Assembly (NCBI GenBank): GCA_031258795.1 | Contig: JAIRMI010000036.1 | Span: forward strand, 1 to 18,617 | Reading direction: 5' to 3' | Length of the DNA stretch: 18,617 nucleotides | From: Puniceicoccales bacterium | GTDB taxonomy: Bacteria; Verrucomicrobiota; Verrucomicrobiia; Opitutales; JAIRKQ01 | Notes under the pieces: generated by a model | Seen by the model: only the letters and a program-made list of their open reading frames with translations | The model's database searches: none | What the model was told of the DNA's origin: nothing | Translations under genes and position numbers: made by a program | In this document: positions 15,956 to 18,617 of the stretch, piece after piece | How positions within the stretch are numbered: position 1 is the first letter of the stretch | Layout of the letters: each line of letters begins with the position of its first letter

Positions 15956-16318
15956 TTTGCCTTCATAAATTAAAGTTTACATGTTTTTTCCGAAAAGAGC
16001 ATGTGCCAATCTCAAAACCATTTTTGTTTTTCTCGAACAAGTTTTACAGATAAAGCCTTTGTTGCAGTTTTGTCAAAAAAAGAAGAGAAATTTTTAAAAA
16101 ATACCGAAATGGCAGAAATAAATATGGGAAAACAAGGAACAGTTCGCTGTGGCAGAGAGGAAACGTAAGCTGTGATAAGTATGCTTAATACGTTGCCATA
16201 CAAAGAATGAAATAAATGAAGTGCACTACTTCAGGAATGTGAAAACGGCACAGGCAAATGAATCAACGGAGCAAGGAGTAAAGTGCCGGAGTAGGGATTA
16301 AAAAGCTACAGCGGGAAA
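15956..16318. other. Spacer between the two unknown membrane protein genes
   Basis: No gene can be supported. A 63-codon minus-strand frame (16012-16203) starts at an ATG without a ribosome binding site and ends 56 bp before the repeat-protein gene; it could be a gene remnant but shows no known motif. A TTGGCAC upstream of the repeat gene recalls a sigma54 -24 box, but the required GC at -12 is absent. The promoter of the 15955 gene was not found. Confidence 0.35.
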
Positions 16319-16361
16319 GGATCCCCTGGATCTACTCTGAGGCTTTCGGGGAATCTTTTTT
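16319..16361. terminator. Probable intrinsic terminator below the 213-residue protein gene
   Basis: GATCCCC pairs with GGGGAATC (one bulged A), flanked by T-runs on the plus side (TTTTTT at 16356-16361) and an A-run that reads as part of the stem base on the minus side. It begins 7 bp beyond the stop codon of the minus-strand gene at 16368. The T-run fits plus-strand termination best; it may work in both directions. Confidence 0.5.
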
Positions 16362-16367
16362 ACTTTT

Positions 16368-17009
16368 TTAAGCAAATTTTATACCTATGCCCACGCCTAT
16401 ACCAACAGCAAGCTCTTTGTGATTCCATATGAATTTACCCATCCAGGATAGAAAATCCTTAAAGGCAACAACTGGAAGAGAAACGACCGAACAGGACTTG
16501 GTGCACAAACCCCAAAATGCTACAGCAAAATTTCTAATTCTACCAGCATCAATCCATTCCATCTTCAATATTTCTATAACCATCCGGAATATAATTTTAA
16601 CAAGATTAAAAACTAGCGAAAAGGCGATCAAGGGTAGATCTATAAGGAATAATTGCAAAAACGTCTTAACAAAATCTCGAATTTCACGCCTTGAAGCTAC
16701 TAGTGTAATTATGGCTAGACCTGCAACAAAGGCTGGATGAGCTGAACAAAATGACAAAATAGCAGAGCCAAACCTACTGTTTGAAATAGTGGTTCCAACG
16801 ACGCTAGCAGCCCGAGAAATCTTCAAAGATACACCTTGGGGCAAGCATCGGCTAGCATACCTCGCGCTAATATCTTTTATGCAATCAAATGCGCCTTGAA
16901 CCAACCAATTAGCCCGAACTGGTGTTGTGATCAAGAAACCCAACAAGTCTTTCGCTTTAGATATAACATCCGCCTTGGAAACCCCCATGTTCTCTGTTAT
17001 TTTTTCCAT
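16368..17009 (-). CDS. Unrecognised multi-pass membrane protein
   Basis: 213 aa; I do not recognise the family. The first 90 residues are mostly amphipathic and moderately basic. Hydrophobic stretches then lie at about 93-107, 116-146 (possibly two helices), 161-183 and 199-212, the last ending in a Val-Gly-Ile-Gly alternation. There is no signal peptide. AGGGG sits 4 nt before the ATG at 17009, a good ribosome binding site. The gene appears to be its own unit, with a candidate promoter just upstream and a terminator just downstream. It shares with the 15955 gene only a loose R-E-I-x-D motif after a hydrophobic segment, too little to call them homologous. It abuts the decayed IS element, so it may belong to an accessory, lineage-specific region. 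Confidence 0.7.
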   Translation of the reverse strand: MEKITENMGVSKADVISKAKDLLGFLITTPVRANWLVQGAFDCIKDISARYASRCLPQGVSLKISRAASVVGTTISNSRFGSAILSFCSAHPAFVAGLAIITLVASRREIRDFVKTFLQLFLIDLPLIAFSLVFNLVKIIFRMVIEILKMEWIDAGRIRNFAVAFWGLCTKSCSVVSLPVVAFKDFLSWMGKFIWNHKELAVGIGVGIGIKFA

Positions 17010-17029
17010 AAACCCCTACTGTGTAACGT

Positions 17030-17069
17030 AGGGTAGCATTTTTTTAAAAAAGGTCAAGAATTTTGTCAA
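17030..17069 (-). promoter_or_regulatory. Candidate promoter(s) of the 213-residue membrane protein gene
   Basis: Two overlapping options on the minus strand. One is TTGACA (17064-17069), 17 bp, then TAAAAA (17041-17046). The other is TTGACC (17052-17057), 16 bp, then TACCCT (17030-17035) with an extended TGC in front. The second would give a short leader of about 14 nt containing the AGGGG ribosome binding site. Confidence 0.45.
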
Positions 17070-17111
17070 AAAACTACATAAAAAACCTTCAAAGGAGCGC
17101 AATGTAGTTTT
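17070..17111. repeat. 10-bp perfect inverted repeat
   Basis: AAAACTACAT (17070-17079) and ATGTAGTTTT (17102-17111) are separated by 22 nt. Read on the minus strand it ends in a T-run, so it could be a terminator for anything coming out of the IS side, or an operator next to the promoter at 17030-17069. Confidence 0.5.
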
Positions 17112-17189
17112 AGGATTGAGGTCAAGACTTAGCCTTTGAATCAACCCTAGGGTTAGGACTCATAAAGAAGTATTGACAGGTTAGGAAAA

Positions 17190-17208
17190 GGCCAATAAGA
17201 GGTTGGCC
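17190..17208. repeat. Short hairpin before the transposase start
   Basis: GGCCAA (17190-17195) and TTGGCC (17203-17208) flank a 7-nt loop, three bases before the ATG at 17212. IS elements often place such structures near the transposase start to limit translation from outside transcripts; whether this one did so is inference. Confidence 0.4.
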
Positions 17209-17250
17209 ATAATGGAATTAATAAGAGAGAATAAGGCCGTATTTCCCGAA

Positions 17251-17455
17251 GTCGCGTGGGAAACCGCGGGTAGACGACCGGAGTGTGATTAGTGGAATAG
17301 TACGTGTTTTCCGTAACGCTTAAAAGGAAGTACGTGAAAACCGACTGCCAGCCATGTGCCTCACCGCTTTAAAGTCGCGGGTGAAGCCAGGGATGGGGAC
17401 GACTGGAGAGTGATTAGTGGGATAGTGTACGTACTTCGCAATGGTTTGAGATGGC
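17251..17455 (+). repeat. Duplicated transposase N-terminal segment
   Basis: The segment starting GTCGCG at 17251 and that at 17374 are diverged copies about 123 bp apart. Both contain GTGATTAGTGG-ATAGT, encoding VISGIV. The upstream copy ends in a stop codon, and the downstream one continues into the rest of the transposase. The copies are more diverged than the 384-bp units, so this duplication is probably older. Confidence 0.75.
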
Positions 17456-17641
17456 CGGACCCCGAGGGAATATGGGCCCTACAAGACGCTCTACAACCGC
17501 TTCATTCGGTGGAGCTGGAGCAAGAAGGAGTATTTGGCAAAATTTTGCAAAAGCTATCCAAGTGCAAGACGGAAATCCTGATGATGGGATGCAACCTATT
17601 TAAAGGTTCACAGGACGGCGGCGAGCCTAAAAAAGGATCTT

Positions 17642-18460
17642 CGCCGTGGCACATCGGGCGAACCAAAGGAGGATTTGGCAGCAAGCTACATGCCGTTTGT
17701 GATGGCCTTGGGCGGGCTGGTTTCGGGAAAAACTGAGGCCGCTGGGAACGTCAATGATATCGTTGGCGCCGGAGAACTGCTAAAAGATCTACCAAAGGCA
17801 AGTTATCTGCTAGCAGACAAAAGGTATGATGCCCATTGGTTTCGAAAGGGCCTGAGACAGCGCGGGGCTTGGCAGCAAATTACATGCCCTCTGCGATGCT
17901 TCTTGGAGGCCGGCGGGTGCATCCCGTCCATAAGTAGCCGCAAGGCCCAGCAACCCCACCATGTGGGTCTGTACAAGCGGCGCCACAAAATTGAAAACAT
18001 CTTCCGCAGATTGAAGCATTGGCACCGCCACCCCACATTGGGCGCCAAAGGTGGGCTTGGTAGCAAGCTACATACCGTTTGTGATGGCCTTGGACGGCCG
18101 GTGCGGCTGCTGCTGACCGCTGGGAACGTTAGCGACATGGTTGGCGCCGGTGAACTACTAAAAGATCTACCAGAGGCGAATTATCTGCTAGCAGACAAAG
18201 GGTATGATGCCCATTGGTTTCGGGCGAGGCTGAGACAGCGCGGGGCTTGGCAGCAAATTACATGCCCTCTGCGATGCTTCTTGGAGGCCGGCGGGTGCAT
18301 CCCGTCCATAAGTAGCCGCAAGGTCCAGCAACCCTACAACATGAGCCTGTACAAGCGGCGCCACAAAATTGAAAACATCTTCCATAGATTAAAGCATTGG
18401 GCGCTCCATCGCCACCCCACATTGGGCGCCAAAGGTGGACCCGGCAGCAAATTGCACGCC
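17642..18460 (+). repeat. Tandem duplication of the transposase catalytic half (two copies plus a partial third)
   Basis: Copy A runs from about 17642 to 18026, copy B from 18027 to 18410, and a partial copy C from 18411 to about 18460. The junction GCCACCCCACATTGGGCGCC occurs at 18027 and 18411, a spacing of 384 bp. A and B are nearly identical from about 17785/18169 onward, including more than 80 identical bases around CTGAGACAGCGCGGGGCTTG. The reading frame at 17675-18571 crosses both copies without a stop. Confidence 0.9.
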
Positions 18461-18617
18461 CCTATGATCGCTGTGATCTCGCCTTCTTTTCTTACATACC
18501 TTCTTCTCCTCCATTTGCATCCCCTGCCTCTTTTCCTTTTATTTGTGCTTTCCTTTTATTTGAGTTTATGAGTCCTGACGTTGGCCCAAAAGCTCAAGCC
18601 TTTCCATAAAATCTTTG

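Larger units (their letters stand above)
17212..18564 (+). pseudogene. IS5-family transposase, frameshifted and internally duplicated
   Basis: Fragments of one transposase are recognisable in different frames. An N-terminal piece from an ATG at 17212 gives MELIRENKAVF, then, in another frame, GKPRVDDRSVISGIV, ending at a stop. A second copy of this piece (from about 17366) reads VISGIVYVLRNGLRW; then an extra G near 17466-17468 shifts the frame to EYGPYKTLYNRFIRWS and a second shift near 17510-17527 returns it. The first catalytic Asp is lost (ILMMGCNLFK where MIDATHLK is expected). HIGRTKGG-SKLHAVCDG follows, with another frameshift near 17715. The block holding the second Asp (LADKGYDAHWF) and the Glu (RRHKIENIF) is present twice. 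The C-terminal YDRC-LAFFS is at about 18463. It cannot make an active enzyme. Confidence 0.85.
17156..18575 (+). mobile_element. Decayed IS5-family (IS427-like) insertion sequence with expanded interior
   Basis: The ends are 11-bp perfect inverted repeats: GGACTCATAAA (17156-17166) and its complement TTTATGAGTCC (18565-18575). The outer flanks are TTA on the left and TGA on the right, so a clear target duplication is not seen. The interior encodes pieces of an IS5-type DDE transposase on the plus strand. At about 1420 bp it is much longer than the usual 0.8-0.9 kb of IS427-group elements because of internal duplications. Its base composition is more GC-rich than the surrounding genes, consistent with transfer. 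A 12-bp palindrome AACCCTAGGGTT (17143-17154) sits directly outside the left end. A TTGACA (17173-17178) just inside the left end may be the old promoter. Confidence 0.75.

Noticed and set aside
15990..16010. Sigma54 promoter (TTGGCAC) upstream of the repeat protein gene
   Set aside because: The -12 GC at the required distance is absent.
16012..16203. 63-codon minus-strand frame between the two unknown membrane proteins
   Set aside because: No ribosome binding site and no known motif; kept only as a note in the spacer entry.
17803..18138. Minus-strand frames in the IS (111, 73 and 65 codons)
   Set aside because: They are complements of the transposase fragments, repeated because the DNA is duplicated.

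Overview
The window is moderately AT-rich, densely coded chromosomal DNA from a Gram-negative bacterium. Several genes point to the Verrucomicrobiota, probably near Opitutae/Puniceicoccales. The best clue is the secretin, which carries a short TPR-like N-terminal region as in the Akkermansia Amuc_1098-type secretins. This assignment rests on remembered family features, not a search, and is tentative.

Positions 1-3988 (minus strand) hold a tight co-directional run: dgkA -> dnaX -> xerD -> soluble histidine kinase -> prepilin-like membrane protein, the last cut by the window edge. dnaX/xerD overlap by 8 nt and xerD/kinase by 4 nt. Back to back with dgkA, at 4046-7271 (plus), are an LtaS/OpgB-type membrane sulfatase-fold transferase and a GspF/PilC-type secretion or pilus membrane protein. 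The transferase is expected to release diacylglycerol and DgkA to recycle it.

Positions 7272-9987 hold the SRP (4.5S) RNA on the minus strand, about 400 bp without a recognisable gene, and the secretin on the minus strand. Positions 10156-12019 (plus) hold a DAACS-family amino acid/dicarboxylate symporter with altered substrate- and sodium-site residues, then a small nitroreductase closed by a good intrinsic terminator. Positions 12194-14739 (minus) hold tsf and rpsB (order rpsB-tsf, 8-nt overlap) and an OmpR-type response regulator.

Positions 15125-17009 look accessory. They hold two unrecognised membrane proteins on the minus strand. One is built from three exact-length 53-residue repeats; the other has four hydrophobic stretches, with a candidate promoter and a terminator of its own. 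Positions 17156-18575 are a decayed IS5-family (IS427-like) element bounded by 11-bp inverted repeats. Its transposase is frameshifted and internally duplicated several times, including a tandem unit of about 384 bp.

The housekeeping parts are ordinary. The points most worth a second look are the triple-repeat membrane protein and its neighbour, the transporter's changed binding-site residues, the shortened DnaX without its zinc cysteines, the dgkA/transferase pairing, and the nested duplications inside the IS remnant.
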